Shown here piece after piece: positions 62,472 through 64,000 of a DNA stretch of 64,000 nt. Position 1 is the stretch's first letter. Each line of letters begins with the position of its first letter. The translations under genes were made by a program, and so were the position numbers. The notes below the pieces were generated by a model. That model saw only the letters and a program-made list of their open reading frames with translations, was not told the DNA's origin and ran no database searches. This stretch comes from an uncultured cyanobacterium (lineage in GTDB: Bacteria; Cyanobacteriota; Cyanobacteriia; PCC-6307; Cyanobiaceae): the NCBI GenBank assembly GCA_903917565.1, contig CAIXBB010000023.1, positions 21,734 through 85,733 of the forward strand, read 5' to 3'.

Positions 62472-64000
<1,529 letters not shown>

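Overview
The window is a high-GC chromosomal segment of a unicellular picocyanobacterium of the Synechococcus/Cyanobium type. The best evidence is the overlapping psbD-psbC pair (photosystem II D2 and CP43) at the right end. Ftn2/ARC6, ffh, rpsP, phoH, pdhA, cobQ and a group 2 sigma factor in ordinary cyanobacterial contexts support this. No tRNA, rRNA, CRISPR array, insertion sequence or prophage gene was seen.

About two thirds of the window (roughly 1-43 kb) is one large extracellular polysaccharide locus. At the left edge an outer-membrane export protein (Wza type) and a co-polymerase/tyrosine kinase (Wzc type) are divergently transcribed. The kinase gene converges on a dual-specificity phosphatase gene through a long shared hairpin. 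Next come a cyanoexosortase and its accessory protein, both read from the same run as a CapD/WbpM-type sugar-nucleotide dehydratase. A second block holds a WecA-type initiating phosphoglycosyl transferase, a short-chain dehydrogenase, a YdcF-like protein, a GT2, a carbamoyltransferase, an asparagine-synthase-like amidotransferase, a GT4 and a CDP-tyvelose-epimerase-like enzyme. The third block (18.3-36.1 kb) is an almost unbroken minus-strand run of 15 genes. It encodes a Wzy-like polymerase, 13 glycosyltransferase genes (two of them double-domain fusions, one only a fragment) and a second asparagine-synthase-like protein that lacks the N-terminal cysteine. An MsbA-like ABC exporter, an exosortase-associated TIGR03790-like secreted protein and the precursor genes gmd-fcl-galE complete the locus.

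The inferred assembly is: precursor synthesis (GDP-fucose, UDP-galactose, dehydrated UDP-sugars), priming on undecaprenyl phosphate, stepwise glycosylation, decoration (carbamoyl and possibly amide groups), Wzy polymerisation and Wzc/Wza-controlled export. No Wzx flippase was recognised, so the ABC protein or a gene elsewhere must do that step. Exosortase parts are present but no PEP-CTERM substrate was seen.

From 43 kb on, the window is mainly housekeeping. A minus-strand run ftn2-ffh-rpsP-phoH-Bax inhibitor is followed by pdhA, an orphan putative glycosyltransferase, a group 2 sigma factor, and divergent nnr and mnmA. A small second surface-sugar patch follows (glf, a radical SAM protein, a CgeB-like glycosyltransferase). 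Then come a 2Fe-2S protein with no canonical start codon, cobQ, a small cyanobacterial protein, maf, a frameshifted glycosyltransferase-like pseudogene, and psbC/psbD with a strong terminator.
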